A DNA stretch of 64,000 bases from Desulfobacterales bacterium (GCA_016218685.1 JACRDD010000004.1:186001-250000), one strand, 5' to 3'; shown: positions 53,772-62,879, counted from the stretch's first letter. Made by a program: numbers and translations. Notes: a model not told the origin generated them from the sequence alone.

Positions 53772-54664
53772 GGCGTCGCTCCCATCACAGCCGCATTGGC
53801 CGTGGGCGGACCGGGATTGGCATAGCAGAACAGGCAATGGTGGGGGCAGGGGTGCAACTGGTAGCTGCCGATGTCCCTTGAGACCCGGCAGCCGCAGCCG
53901 GCCGAAACCCTTTGGCCCGCGTCCTTTGCCAGGGAGAGATCGTCGCCGTAGAGTTCGGCCAATTTGTGATTGGGAATACACGACGCACCAACCACCCGGG
54001 CGTCCTTGGGCAGGGCCGCGAGCAACTCATGTTCGCAGCACAACTGGAGCTGAATTCCCAGTGGTCGCAACAGACGCGTCATGGAGACAATTTGGTCGAT
54101 CTTGCGACCCAGGGGCGGGTCGATGAAGCTCAGACCGGCCTGAGCCGAGCGCTGCTGCACCTTCCGATAGAGGTCCACGAAACTGGTGATGCAGGTCTGG
54201 ATGCCCAGGCCGGCCGCCTGCCGGGCGATGAACGGGAATTGATCCAGGTTGTGGCCCTCCCGGCCGGATGCTTCCTTATAATAGCAGATGGGATCGAAAC
54301 GCCATTGGATGGCGGCAGGCCCAAAGCGATCCACGAGCCGGGCCATCTGGGTCAGGCGTGCCTCGGTGGTCGCAACATCCGGCTCAAGGAGGGGGTTGGC
54401 CGAGTTGAGGGTGAAGTTAAAAAAAAGGTGGTACCCTCTTTCAGCCAGCCGCCGATCGAAGCCGCCTTCCAGAAAGGGGCCGAAATCCTTGGACCAGAAG
54501 ACGATGGTGTGAATCTGTTCGGCTTCGGCGGGTACTTGAATCTTTTTACCGCTGAAGGGGTGGCGCACATCGAAATAACCCTGCTTGATCTGTTGCATGA
54601 ACCAGGGCATGTAGAAGGCGGGGATGTCGGTTCTGCGGGAGGCTGAAATGACGATCCGTTGCAT
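53768..54664 (-). CDS. DUF1848-family protein (possible radical SAM-like)
   Basis: A 298-residue protein starting IVISASRRTDIPAFY and continuing FVDLYRKVQQRSAQAGLSFI. The C-terminal Cys cluster (SAGCGCRVSRDIG, then HPCPHHCLFCYANP) is typical of DUF1848, whose members probably bind an iron-sulfur cluster. The reaction is not known. It begins directly at the stop of the 110-residue gene (TAGATG) and ends in an ATGA overlap with the dus gene, so it may act with tRNA modification or repair. Confidence 0.85.
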   Translation of the reverse strand: MQRIVISASRRTDIPAFYMPWFMQQIKQGYFDVRHPFSGKKIQVPAEAEQIHTIVFWSKDFGPFLEGGFDRRLAERGYHLFFNFTLNSANPLLEPDVATTEARLTQMARLVDRFGPAAIQWRFDPICYYKEASGREGHNLDQFPFIARQAAGLGIQTCITSFVDLYRKVQQRSAQAGLSFIDPPLGRKIDQIVSMTRLLRPLGIQLQLCCEHELLAALPKDARVVGASCIPNHKLAELYGDDLSLAKDAGQRVSAGCGCRVSRDIGSYQLHPCPHHCLFCYANPGPPTANAAVMGATP

Positions 54665-54997
54665 CTATTTCTTTTTAAGGTCCTTGAGGGAGATCACCTT
54701 GGATTTATTGGCGGCGCTGGCGCCGGGTTCGGGGGGCGATTCCTTTTCGGGCTGTTTGCCGATTTTGGGCGCCGCCACCTTTTCCAGGCGGATGGGCTTG
54801 CCCTCCATGGTGAAAGGGTCGCCATTGATATAAGCATCCCGCAAAATCCAGGTGACCATCGTCAGCGGGATTTGCAGAAAAAGCAATTGAACATGGTACC
54901 AGCCGCGCTTGATGTCGGGTTCGATGGCCTCGATCCGGGCGAACGCCTGGGGCTTGTCCTCCATGTAAATCAAAACGATATCGTTGATGTCGGCCAT
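54665..54997 (-). CDS. conserved hypothetical protein, 110 residues
   Basis: Begins MADINDIVLIYMEDKPQAFA and continues RIEAIEPDIKRGWYHVQL and LQIPLTMVTWILRDAYINGD, then a MEGKPIRLEKV segment and a Lys/Pro-rich tail ending in KKK. I recall similar small proteins in other Desulfobacterota, but no named family. It reads like a small beta-rich domain with an RNA- or ligand-binding surface. First gene of the operon with DUF1848 and dus. It is divergent from fadN, and the FadR-like operator lies upstream of both. Confidence 0.7.
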   Translation of the reverse strand: MADINDIVLIYMEDKPQAFARIEAIEPDIKRGWYHVQLLFLQIPLTMVTWILRDAYINGDPFTMEGKPIRLEKVAAPKIGKQPEKESPPEPGASAANKSKVISLKDLKKK

Positions 54998-55136
54998 AGA
55001 ATCGCCTTTATGCCCCCTGATGGTGAGTAAAGTGGGCGCCATGATGGCATAAATGCCCCGCGGTTGTAAAGGTGCAAAGCGAGCCGCCGTTGCATAGAAA
55101 CCCAGGCAATTTTCCCGGGGTTTACAGGTTTTGTTC

Positions 55137-55182
55137 TTGACACGCATTCGGCTGTTCTGGTACCTGAATGAGCGTTCATTCA
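55137..55182 (+). promoter_or_regulatory. promoter -35 and FadR-type operator upstream of fadN
   Basis: TTGACA (55137-55142) is a consensus -35. The 18-bp palindrome TGAATGAGCGTTCATTCA (55165-55182) overlaps the expected -10 region, and its two perfect 7-bp arms with a 4-bp centre match the arms of the TetR-family FadR operator (TGAATGA-N4-TCATTCA) that controls fadNA in Bacillus. A repressor bound there would block the promoter; long-chain acyl-CoA would release it. The -10 itself is weak. No fadR gene is in the window. Confidence 0.72.
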
Positions 55183-55273
55183 TAATTCGTTTACATTGCC
55201 ACCGTTGAAGCCGGTTTAGTTCCGTGGCACTAGGTGCGCCGGCAAAAATAATAAATTCGGATGAGGAGGGTTC

Positions 55274-57679
55274 ATGAGTAGAAAAATACGACAGGCAGCG
55301 GTCATCGGGTCCGGCGTGATGGGCGGAGGAATTGCGGCCCTATTGGCCAGCGCCGGAGTGAAAACGCTTTTGATGGACATTGTCCCCTTCGATCTCAAAG
55401 AGGACGAGAAAAAGGATCGCAAGGCCCGCAACCGCATCGTCGCGGCCGGTTTGGAGAACATCCGCAAATCGAAACCGGCGGCATTGATGCTGGCCAAGGA
55501 CATCGAGCTGATCTCCATCGGCAACACCGAAGACGATTTCGCCAAGCTGGCCGAGTGCGACTGGATCGTGGAAGTGGTGGTGGAGAACCTCAAGATCAAA
55601 CAAGATCTTTTCAAGCGCATCGAGAAAGTCCGCAAGAAGGGCGCCGTCGTCTCTTCCAACACCTCCGGGATTCCCCTCAAGGCCATGAGCGAAGGCCTGA
55701 GCGACGATTTCAAACAGCATTTCCTGGGCACCCATTTTTTCAATCCGGTGCGCTACATGAAGTTGCTGGAGATCATTCCCGGCGAAAAGACCCTGCCCGA
55801 CGTATTGAAATACATGGCCGATTTCGGCGAACGCCGCCTGGGCAAAGGCATCGTGTGGGCCAAGGATACCCCCAACTTCGTCGGCAACCGCGTCGGCGTG
55901 CAGAGCTCGGGGCGCAGCATGCAGCTCATGCTCGAGCACGGTTTGACCATTCCCGAGGTGGATGCCCTGTTCGGACCGGCCATGGGCCGTCCCAAAACCG
56001 GCATGTTCAAGACCACCGACCTGGTCGGTCTGGATATTGCCGCCCACGTGGCCAAGAACACCTACGACCTGGTCAAGGATGATGAAGCCCGCGACAGCTT
56101 TGTCCTGCCCGATTTCGTCCAGAAGATGCTGGAAAAAAAGATGCTGGGCAACAAGACCAAGGGCGGTTTCTACAAGACCGATCTGACCCCCGAATGGAAG
56201 AAGATCCGCAAGGTCCTCAACCTGAAGACCTTTGAATATGAAGAGTACGGCAAGGTGGAGTTCCCCTGCCTGGCCGCCGCCGCCAAGGCCAAAACGCCCG
56301 AAGAGAAGATTAATGCCATGGTCTTCGGTGACGACAAGGGCTCCAAGTTCGTGTGGCGCTGCGTGGCCGAGAACCTGATCTACGCCACCAACCGTATTCC
56401 CGAGATCGCCGACACCATCGTGGAGATCGACAACGCCCTGCGCTGGGGCTTCGGTATGGAGCGCGGACCCTTCGAGGGCTGGGACCTGATGGGTGTGGAG
56501 CGCACCGTGGCGCGCATGGAAAAGGACGGCTTGAAGGTGCCCGAGAAGGTCAAGAAGATGCTGGCCGCCGGCAACAAAACCTTCTACAAAGTGGAAAAAG
56601 GACAGCGTTTCTTCTTCGATTTCGCCAGCCAGGGCTACAAACCGGTCCGCACGAACGCCACCATGATCGACCTGGCCATTCTCAAAGGCGAGAACAAAGT
56701 GGTGCTGGGCAATAGCTCCGCTTCCCTGATCGACCTGGGCGACGGCGTCTTCTGCGCCGAGTTCCACACCAAGATGAATGCCCTCAACGACGAGATCATC
56801 GATTTCCTGGGCAAGGCTCATGATTATGTGGATGCCAACGGCGTGGGCCTGGTGATCGGCAACCAGGCCGGCGGCATGCCCGGCGCCTTCTCGGCCGGCG
56901 CCGACCTGCGCCAGATGCGTGAAGCGGCGGGCGCTGGCATGTTCGCCGAGATCGAAGCCAGCGTCAAAAAGTTGCAGGAAACGATTCTACGCGGCCGCTA
57001 CAGCAGCTATCCGGTCGTGGCGGCACCCTTCGGCCTGGCCCTGGGCGGCGGCGCAGAAATTTGTCTGGGCGCCGATCGCATCGTGGCCCACGCCGAGCTC
57101 TACATGGGCTTGGTGGAAGTGGGGGTCGGCCTGCTGCCCGGCGGCACCGGTTGTTCGGCCCTGTGGCGCAAGATACTCGAAAACGTGCCCGACTCCGTGA
57201 GCGATTTCGAATTGGGCAAATTCTTCATCCCCGTTTTCCAGGCCATCGCCATGGCCAAAGTCTCCACTTCGGCCGCCGAAGCCCGGGCCACCGGCTTTCT
57301 GGGTCCCAAGGACCGCATCGTTTTCAATCGCGATCTACTGATCGGCGAAGCCAAGAAAGAGGTGCTGCGCATGGTGGAAGACGGCTACGCGCCGGCGGTC
57401 AAACGCCCCATCCGCGTCTTCGGCGAGGCGGCCTTCGGCATGGTTAACGCCGAACTGCTCAATATGCAAGCCGCCGGCTACGTCAGCGAATATGACTGCT
57501 TCGTCTCCAGCAAGGTCGCCATGGCCATCGGCGGCGGCCAGAGCCGCACCGGCGGGTATGTACCCGAAGACAACATGCTGGCCCTCGAGCGCAAAACTTT
57601 CGTCGAGCTGCTGCATCAGGAGAAGACGATCGCCCGGATCGACCATATGCTCAAGACGGGCAAGCCGCTGCGTAACTAA
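55274..57679 (+). CDS. fadN: 3-hydroxyacyl-CoA dehydrogenase/enoyl-CoA hydratase FadN-like
   Basis: An 801-residue fusion for fatty-acid beta-oxidation. The N-terminal dehydrogenase has the NAD fold AAVIGSGVMGGGIAALLASA, SNTSGIPLKAMSEGL and HFFNPVRYMKLLEIIPGEKT with the catalytic His. The hydratase part is C-terminal (PGAFSAGADLRQMREAAG, FGLALGGGAEICLGADRIVA). This order, with the hydratase at the C-terminus, matches Bacillus FadN and differs from E. coli FadB, in which the hydratase comes first. It precedes the thiolase gene by 46 bp and is probably regulated by the FadR-type site upstream. Confidence 0.93.
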   Translation: MSRKIRQAAVIGSGVMGGGIAALLASAGVKTLLMDIVPFDLKEDEKKDRKARNRIVAAGLENIRKSKPAALMLAKDIELISIGNTEDDFAKLAECDWIVEVVVENLKIKQDLFKRIEKVRKKGAVVSSNTSGIPLKAMSEGLSDDFKQHFLGTHFFNPVRYMKLLEIIPGEKTLPDVLKYMADFGERRLGKGIVWAKDTPNFVGNRVGVQSSGRSMQLMLEHGLTIPEVDALFGPAMGRPKTGMFKTTDLVGLDIAAHVAKNTYDLVKDDEARDSFVLPDFVQKMLEKKMLGNKTKGGFYKTDLTPEWKKIRKVLNLKTFEYEEYGKVEFPCLAAAAKAKTPEEKINAMVFGDDKGSKFVWRCVAENLIYATNRIPEIADTIVEIDNALRWGFGMERGPFEGWDLMGVERTVARMEKDGLKVPEKVKKMLAAGNKTFYKVEKGQRFFFDFASQGYKPVRTNATMIDLAILKGENKVVLGNSSASLIDLGDGVFCAEFHTKMNALNDEIIDFLGKAHDYVDANGVGLVIGNQAGGMPGAFSAGADLRQMREAAGAGMFAEIEASVKKLQETILRGRYSSYPVVAAPFGLALGGGAEICLGADRIVAHAELYMGLVEVGVGLLPGGTGCSALWRKILENVPDSVSDFELGKFFIPVFQAIAMAKVSTSAAEARATGFLGPKDRIVFNRDLLIGEAKKEVLRMVEDGYAPAVKRPIRVFGEAAFGMVNAELLNMQAAGYVSEYDCFVSSKVAMAIGGGQSRTGGYVPEDNMLALERKTFVELLHQEKTIARIDHMLKTGKPLRN

Positions 57680-57725
57680 GGCTCGGCGAGGCGCTTACAA
57701 AAAACAATCTATCTGGAGGAATACC

Positions 57726-58907
57726 ATGAAAGAAGCTTATATCGTCAGTGCGGTCCGGACCCCAGGCTGCAAGCGGGCCAAGGGTGCCTTCAAAGACACT
57801 CTGCCCCTGGACTTGATCTCATTTATCCTCAAGGCATCGGTGGATAAAATTAAACTCGATCCCAACGAGATCGACGACGTCATGATCGGTTGCGCCTTCC
57901 CCGAAGCCGAGCAGGGCCTCAATATCGGCCGCAACGCGGCCAAAATCGCCGGGTTTCCCGATAAGGTGTCGGGCGCCACGGTCAACCGCTTCTGCGCCTC
58001 CGGCCTGGAAGCCATCGCCGATGCCGCTATGCGCATCATGTCCGGCTGGTGCGATGTCACCATCGGCGCCGGTGTCGAGTCCATGACCTATGTGCCCATG
58101 GGCGGCAATTTGCCCCGGCCCTATCCCGATTTGGAGAAGAAGCAGATCGATCTGTTCATCTCCATGGGCACGACGGCCGAAAACGTGGCCAAGCGCTACA
58201 ACGTCACCCGTCAGCAGCAGGATGAGTTTGCCTATCAATCCCAGATGAAGGCTGCCAATGCACAGAAAAAGGGCCTCTTCACCGAGATCGTGCCCACCCC
58301 GGCCACCAAGTTCGTGACCCAGCCCGACGGCACCGTCAAGCGTGAAACCTTCATCCAGAGTTTCGATGACGGCGTGCGCGACGACACCACCGTGGAAGGT
58401 CTGGCCAAGTTGCGTCCGGCCTTCTCCCTGACCGGTTCGGTCACCGCCGGCAACTCTTCGCAAACCACCGACGGCGCAGCGGCCACCGTGCTGATGAGCG
58501 CCGAAAAGGCCAAGGCCCTGGGCCTCAAACCCCTGGCCAAGTTCAAACTCTTCACCACCATCGGCTGCCGTTCGGACGAGATGGGCGTGGGGCCGCGTTA
58601 TGCCATTCCCAAGCTGCTGGACAAGGCCGGCTTGAAGGTCGAAGACATCGGTGTCTGGGAGATCAACGAAGCCTTTGCTTCCCAGGCCCTGTACAGCATG
58701 CGTGAGCTGGGCATCGATAAATACCTGGACCGCGTCAACATCAATGGCGGCGCCATCGCCCTGGGCCATCCCCTGGGTTGCACCGGTGCCAAGCTGGCCG
58801 CTACCCTGATTGCCAATATGCAACGCACGGGCGCCAAGTACGGCGTCGAATCGATGTGCATCGGCGGCGGCATGGGTGCCGCGGCACTGTTCGAGCTTTG
58901 TGATTAA
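57726..58907 (+). CDS. fadA: acetyl-CoA acyltransferase (thiolase) FadA-like
   Basis: A 393-residue thiolase that cleaves 3-ketoacyl-CoA to acetyl-CoA. The nucleophilic Cys is in VNRFCASGLEAIADAAM, the His in NGGAIALGHPLGCTGAK, and the second Cys in MCIGGGMGAAALFE. GGAGGA precedes the ATG at 57726. With FadN it completes the last three steps of beta-oxidation. A strong intrinsic terminator follows. No acyl-CoA dehydrogenase (fadE) is present here, although Bacillus has it as the third gene. Confidence 0.95.
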   Translation: MKEAYIVSAVRTPGCKRAKGAFKDTLPLDLISFILKASVDKIKLDPNEIDDVMIGCAFPEAEQGLNIGRNAAKIAGFPDKVSGATVNRFCASGLEAIADAAMRIMSGWCDVTIGAGVESMTYVPMGGNLPRPYPDLEKKQIDLFISMGTTAENVAKRYNVTRQQQDEFAYQSQMKAANAQKKGLFTEIVPTPATKFVTQPDGTVKRETFIQSFDDGVRDDTTVEGLAKLRPAFSLTGSVTAGNSSQTTDGAAATVLMSAEKAKALGLKPLAKFKLFTTIGCRSDEMGVGPRYAIPKLLDKAGLKVEDIGVWEINEAFASQALYSMRELGIDKYLDRVNINGGAIALGHPLGCTGAKLAATLIANMQRTGAKYGVESMCIGGGMGAAALFELCD

Positions 58908-58929
58908 TACTTCACCTGTATAAATAAAG

Positions 58930-58958
58930 AAAAAGGCGGGCCGCGAGCCCGCCTTTTT
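58930..58958. terminator. strong bidirectional intrinsic terminator after fadA
   Basis: AAAAAGGCGGGC (58930-58941) pairs with GCCCGCCTTTTT (58947-58958) around a CGCGA loop; T-rich sequence continues to 58967. Because A and T runs flank both sides, it can also end the convergent DUF362 transcript. Confidence 0.88.
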
Positions 58959-58984
58959 CTTTTCTTTCTCCGAGGCCAAGCAAA

Positions 58985-60094
58985 TTATACTTTCTGCAAG
59001 GCATCGACCATGGCGCTGGTCACGCCGGCATCCGGATGGCTGTTGACGCTGTTCCAGATCAGCTTTTCGAAACACCCGTTGCGGGTAATATAGCTCTGCA
59101 CGGCTTCATGGCAGTAAATGTCGTCCGAGGCACTGCTGTTCACCTTCAGGAAGGCGCCGGCCATGATGTCGGAGGCCAGCAGATCCGATGATGCGAAGAT
59201 CAAACCGTAATTGGGCTCCACCACGGTGCCGCTGTCCGGTCCGCCCGTGGTCATCAGCTTGCGGGCGGAGGTGACGCTCAGCCGGAATTTGTTCTTGATG
59301 GCCGCGATGTCGTTGATGCTCGGGTACAGGCTGGTCAGGGTGCCGCTGTGCATGGTCCGGCGGCTGGCCGAGTTCAGGAAGCCCACGGCGATTTTCAGGC
59401 TGAAGGTTTTGTCCGCCATGGAGTGGGTGGCGATGCGCGGCAGATAAACGATGTGATTCACCTGATTCACGTAGTTGGTGATATTCACACTGCTCGACCA
59501 GTTGGCCGCGGAAGCGGTGAAGTGCCCTCCGTTTTCGAAGTAGACCGCCGTGGCGCCCTTGGCATTGATGACATCCATCAGGCCGGTTCGGGTCAGGCAG
59601 GTTTGGGTGCTGTTGCTCTGATAGATGCCGGACTGGTCGCCCACCAGAATCGTTCCGGCGCCCTTTTCCTTGAGCAGGTCGAGCATGCAGGCCAGGGACC
59701 AGGGGTCGGTGGTGGCGGGAAAGGCGTTGGCCGAGTTCAAGGCGAGCTTTACCAGCACGCTGTCCCCCCTGGCAAGCCATGCAAAATTGGTGGCCGCCTC
59801 GACCATGGATTTGAAAACAGCGTAGCTGCTTTCGTGGAGGCCTTTGGCGATCCAGGCACTGCTCACCACCGGCTGATATCCGGCGCGGACATTTTCGTCG
59901 GCGCAGCCGCCGCCCGTCCCACAACCGCCGCTCGATGAGCTGCTCGAAGAGCTGGAAGAACTGCTAGAAGAATCGCAGCCGGGCAAAGCCGACAACAACG
60001 ATAACCCCAAGACCCCGCCGCATCCCATTTTCAAGGACTTTACCAAGAACTCCCTGCGTTCGATTTGGATCTCCTGCTTTGGCTCCTTTTTCAT
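58985..60094 (-). CDS. DUF362-like Tat-exported lipoprotein
   Basis: A 369-residue protein. The N-terminus has a twin-arginine motif (ERREFLVKSLKMGCGG), a hydrophobic helix and a lipobox (SALPGCDSS), so it is probably a Tat-exported lipoprotein. A run of 14 Ser and a GGCGTGGGC spacer follow. The body shows DSVLVKLALNSANAFPATT, then YLPRIATHSMADKTFSLKIA, and a late DLLASDIM, typical of DUF362 proteins. The usual C-terminal ferredoxin domain is absent. It may carry a redox cofactor. No partner gene is evident. Confidence 0.78.
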   Translation of the reverse strand: MKKEPKQEIQIERREFLVKSLKMGCGGVLGLSLLSALPGCDSSSSSSSSSSSSSSGGCGTGGGCADENVRAGYQPVVSSAWIAKGLHESSYAVFKSMVEAATNFAWLARGDSVLVKLALNSANAFPATTDPWSLACMLDLLKEKGAGTILVGDQSGIYQSNSTQTCLTRTGLMDVINAKGATAVYFENGGHFTASAANWSSSVNITNYVNQVNHIVYLPRIATHSMADKTFSLKIAVGFLNSASRRTMHSGTLTSLYPSINDIAAIKNKFRLSVTSARKLMTTGGPDSGTVVEPNYGLIFASSDLLASDIMAGAFLKVNSSASDDIYCHEAVQSYITRNGCFEKLIWNSVNSHPDAGVTSAMVDALQKV

Positions 60095-60315
60095 GCTTTC
60101 CTCTCCTTCTTGGTGGGTTCAGCGCCGTTGCTTGGCGCGATAAAGAAAAAAGAGAGCAGATGAGGGGCAAGTGCTCTCATCGAACCTTTTTGCGTGTGGA
60201 GTATTCTGCCTTGATCTTGAAAATGGAACGTATCGAGATCGGGGGGGAGCTAACCGGTCAACGTTCCTCTATGAAGCCAGCAGAGTCATTACCAGGTGTC
60301 TCTGGCTTTCGTCAA

Positions 60316-60933
60316 TCACAATGGCGGGTGCCAGGCTACGGTAAGTGCAACCCACCCCTCGGGCCGGCAAAGCTCGGACAGTTGGGTGGGCGGGACCTCC
60401 CGGTCGTTCCATCGGCATGTTTCGATGGGCATTGGGGTGGCGGCCTGGAGCTGTGAAAGCAGTGGCTTCAGAATAGGACTGTCGATCCATACCCCCAGGG
60501 AGAGCAGGTGTGGACCCAGCTCCCGGGCCACCAGGTTGAACAGCTTCAGGGTGATCAACGTATCATTCTGGCTGCTGTCTGGTGGAGGGACAGGGCTATT
60601 TCGATAAGAGATATCTTCCCGAAAGGCGGCCAACGCGCCCCCTTTGCGAAAAGTGGCGCCCACCAGACCGGGCATGGCCGCCGAAAGCGCAAGTATGGCC
60701 TTGGCAGGCACAATGACCTGTTCTGTGCGGTCCACGGCGCGGTGGTTCAGGAAAATGGTTTGGATGCGACGCTCCACATATTCGGGGGCAATGGCCAGTT
60801 GGCGGCACAGCAGATCGGACAGGCTGATGCCCGCGATGGTTTTGATGCCCACCCCGGCGCTGAAGAGCGTGCTGAAATGACCGATGGCGGCCGGCGGCAG
60901 TTTCAATTGAAGCGTGGCGGCAGGTTGCAGCAT
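60316..60933 (-). CDS. unknown protein encoded next to aor
   Basis: A 205-residue protein, family not recognised. It starts MLQPAATLQLKLPPAAIGHF. A block reading VERRIQTIFLNHRAVD and AILALSAAMPGLVGATFRKG resembles conserved unknowns often near aldehyde ferredoxin oxidoreductases; a MoaD-like (beta-grasp) character is possible but weak. It lies after the aor terminator, so expression may depend on read-through or its own promoter. The ATG at 60933 has no clear ribosome site; 60972 is an alternative that begins inside the terminator. Confidence 0.55.
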   Translation of the reverse strand: MLQPAATLQLKLPPAAIGHFSTLFSAGVGIKTIAGISLSDLLCRQLAIAPEYVERRIQTIFLNHRAVDRTEQVIVPAKAILALSAAMPGLVGATFRKGGALAAFREDISYRNSPVPPPDSSQNDTLITLKLFNLVARELGPHLLSLGVWIDSPILKPLLSQLQAATPMPIETCRWNDREVPPTQLSELCRPEGWVALTVAWHPPL

Positions 60934-60941
60934 AAACCGAT

Positions 60942-60969
60942 AAAAAAGGGGCGCCGCGCAGGGCGCCCC
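60942..60969 (-). terminator. intrinsic terminator after aor
   Basis: On the minus strand GGGGCGCC (60969-60962) pairs with GGCGCCCC (60955-60948) around a 6-nt loop and is followed by six T (60947-60942). It lies between aor and the gene at 60316-60933. Confidence 0.8.
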
Positions 60970-60994
60970 CATGGGTTGGGCGTGCTATGGTTTT

Positions 60995-62737
60995 CTAAAA
61001 ATTGAAGACCTGATCCAACTCCTGATCGCTGACGTCGAAGGTGGCTTTGTGGGGCGTCAGAGGCTCGGTCTTGAAGTAATCGGGCAACCGGTCGTGCATT
61101 TTCGTCAGGCCGGCAGCGGCATTAAAAGCCCTTTCCTGCTTGAGTATGGTCTTGCCCAGGTTGGAGACATCGTCCCCGGTCAGGCTCAGGCCGGTGAAAC
61201 CGTTGATCACGTCCAGCAGCGCCTGGAAGGTTTCGGGCTGATCCAAAATGGCAAAAGCGATAAACAAGCACATCCCCGTGGCGTCAATAGCCGTGGTAGC
61301 TATCTGCAGGTTGCGCGACAGCTCCACCTGGCCTTGGGTTTTGAGCGCGTTCACGTTGCCGCCGACGCCGAGCAAATTGGCGGTAACCGCATAACCGGCC
61401 GTGTGGTCGGCCCCCATGGTGGTGGTGGCATAGGTGACGCCCATGCCTTTGACGGCGCGCGGATCATAGGCCGGCATGGATTGGCCCTTGACGACGGGGA
61501 TGCGCTCCACGCCGAAAACCTTGCCGGTCACCGCCGCGCCGCTGCCCAAGATGCGGCCCAGGGGGGTTCCTTGGCCGACTTCCTTGATCAGGCGAATGGC
61601 ACCCTGGGCGTCGCCGAACTTGGCCAGGCCCGCGTCCATGGCCACGGCGATGGTGGCCCCCATCTCGATGGTGTCTATACCGAAATCGTCGTCCATGCGA
61701 TCGATTTGGGCGATGGCATCCAGGTCGTCGATGCCGCAATTGCCGCCGTGGGCCCAGACGGTTTCATACTCCGGCTGCTTGCTGACGAAGCGGCCGTTCT
61801 TGTCGTAAAAGGTGCCCGAGCAGCGGATGACGCAGCCCCGGTGGCAGCCGTGGGTGGCCGAGCCCTCGCCGCCACGTTCGTTTTCCAGCTTGGCCTGGGC
61901 TTCGCCGCTGATCTTGGCCGCCCCTTCGAACTGACCTTCCTTGAAGTTGCGGGTGGGATAGCCGCCGGCTTCGTTGACCACGTTGGTCAGTACATTGGTG
62001 CCAAAGGCCGGTAACCCCTGGCCGGTGACCGGATGTTTGCGCAGGCCGGCCACGAACTCCTTGTTGGCCGCCTTGAATTTTTCAGGATTTTTGGGGCCGC
62101 GCACCGAGGTGCCGGCATCGTCGATGACGATCACCTTGACCCCCTTGGCTCCCATGACCGCGCCCACGCCGCCGCGTCCGGCATGGCGTGTGGGGCGCAG
62201 CTCCATGTCGGTGAAGGCGATGGAAGCCGCGCTCAGCTTCATTTCGCCGGCCTGCCCGATGGAGATGCAGCCGATCTTGTCGCCATGTTCGGCCTTCATC
62301 TTTTCCACCAGATCATAGTTGCCGAGCATTTTGAGCCCATTGGCCGGTGCGATGGTGGCGCCGTTCTTATTGATCATCACCTTGTACAGGGTGTCATCCT
62401 TGGGCCTGCCCTCCAAAATGATCGCTGCATAGCCCAGCCGCGCCAGCATCTGGGAGGGTTGGCCGCCGGAATTGGCCTCCTTTATACCGCCGGTCAACGG
62501 GCTCTTGCAGCCCACGGAGATGCGGCCGGACATGGCGGCCGCCGAGCCGCTGAGCAATCCCGGAGCGATGACCAATTTGTTCTCTGCGCTCAGGGCATGG
62601 CAGGTGGGGGGGACCTCTTTGGAAACCACCGTGGAGGTCATGGCGCGGCCGCCCAAGCCGGCATAGGCTCCCAATGCCTCGGTCTTAAGTTCCGGCCCCT
62701 TGGCCCCGCCCATATTGATACGTAGAATTTTGTCCAT
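60995..62737 (-). CDS. aor: aldehyde ferredoxin oxidoreductase (tungsten-type)
   Basis: A 580-residue AOR-family enzyme oxidising aldehydes to acids with ferredoxin. The N-terminal part has LGAYAGLGGRAMTS and later GRISVGCKSPLTGGIKEAN. The 4Fe-4S ligands are in HGCHRGCVIRCSG, with a late Cys in AIDATGMCLFIAF. THAGRGG-like THRGCV-region residues and the DDLDAIAQIDRMDDDFGIDT helix fit the pyranopterin-binding domains. GGAGG precedes the ATG at 62737. It likely needs a tungstopterin; cofactor genes are not nearby. Confidence 0.94.
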   Translation of the reverse strand: MDKILRINMGGAKGPELKTEALGAYAGLGGRAMTSTVVSKEVPPTCHALSAENKLVIAPGLLSGSAAAMSGRISVGCKSPLTGGIKEANSGGQPSQMLARLGYAAIILEGRPKDDTLYKVMINKNGATIAPANGLKMLGNYDLVEKMKAEHGDKIGCISIGQAGEMKLSAASIAFTDMELRPTRHAGRGGVGAVMGAKGVKVIVIDDAGTSVRGPKNPEKFKAANKEFVAGLRKHPVTGQGLPAFGTNVLTNVVNEAGGYPTRNFKEGQFEGAAKISGEAQAKLENERGGEGSATHGCHRGCVIRCSGTFYDKNGRFVSKQPEYETVWAHGGNCGIDDLDAIAQIDRMDDDFGIDTIEMGATIAVAMDAGLAKFGDAQGAIRLIKEVGQGTPLGRILGSGAAVTGKVFGVERIPVVKGQSMPAYDPRAVKGMGVTYATTTMGADHTAGYAVTANLLGVGGNVNALKTQGQVELSRNLQIATTAIDATGMCLFIAFAILDQPETFQALLDVINGFTGLSLTGDDVSNLGKTILKQERAFNAAAGLTKMHDRLPDYFKTEPLTPHKATFDVSDQELDQVFNF

Positions 62738-62845
62738 GGCACGCCTCCTCTTTTTTATAGTGATATGAAGAAGACTGTCGCTCTGTCTTATCGGCAATCA
62801 CATCCGGCGCTGCGGTGGTACAGATCAATGGAGCCGAATGTAATG

Positions 62846-62874
62846 TAAGTATGAGTATTTTGAGGTACTGTCAA
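62846..62874 (-). promoter_or_regulatory. candidate aor promoter
   Basis: On the minus strand TTGACA (62874-62869) is followed after 17 bp by TACTTA (62851-62846). The -35 is perfect; the -10 is poor. The start would lie about 100 bp before the aor ATG. Confidence 0.35.
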
Positions 62875-62879
62875 GAATT

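Noticed and set aside
55225..55239. Sigma-54-like site (TGGCAC, GC at the right spacing) before fadN
   Set aside because: The -12 element lacks the TT of TTGC; the sigma-70-type -35 with FadR operator explains the region better.
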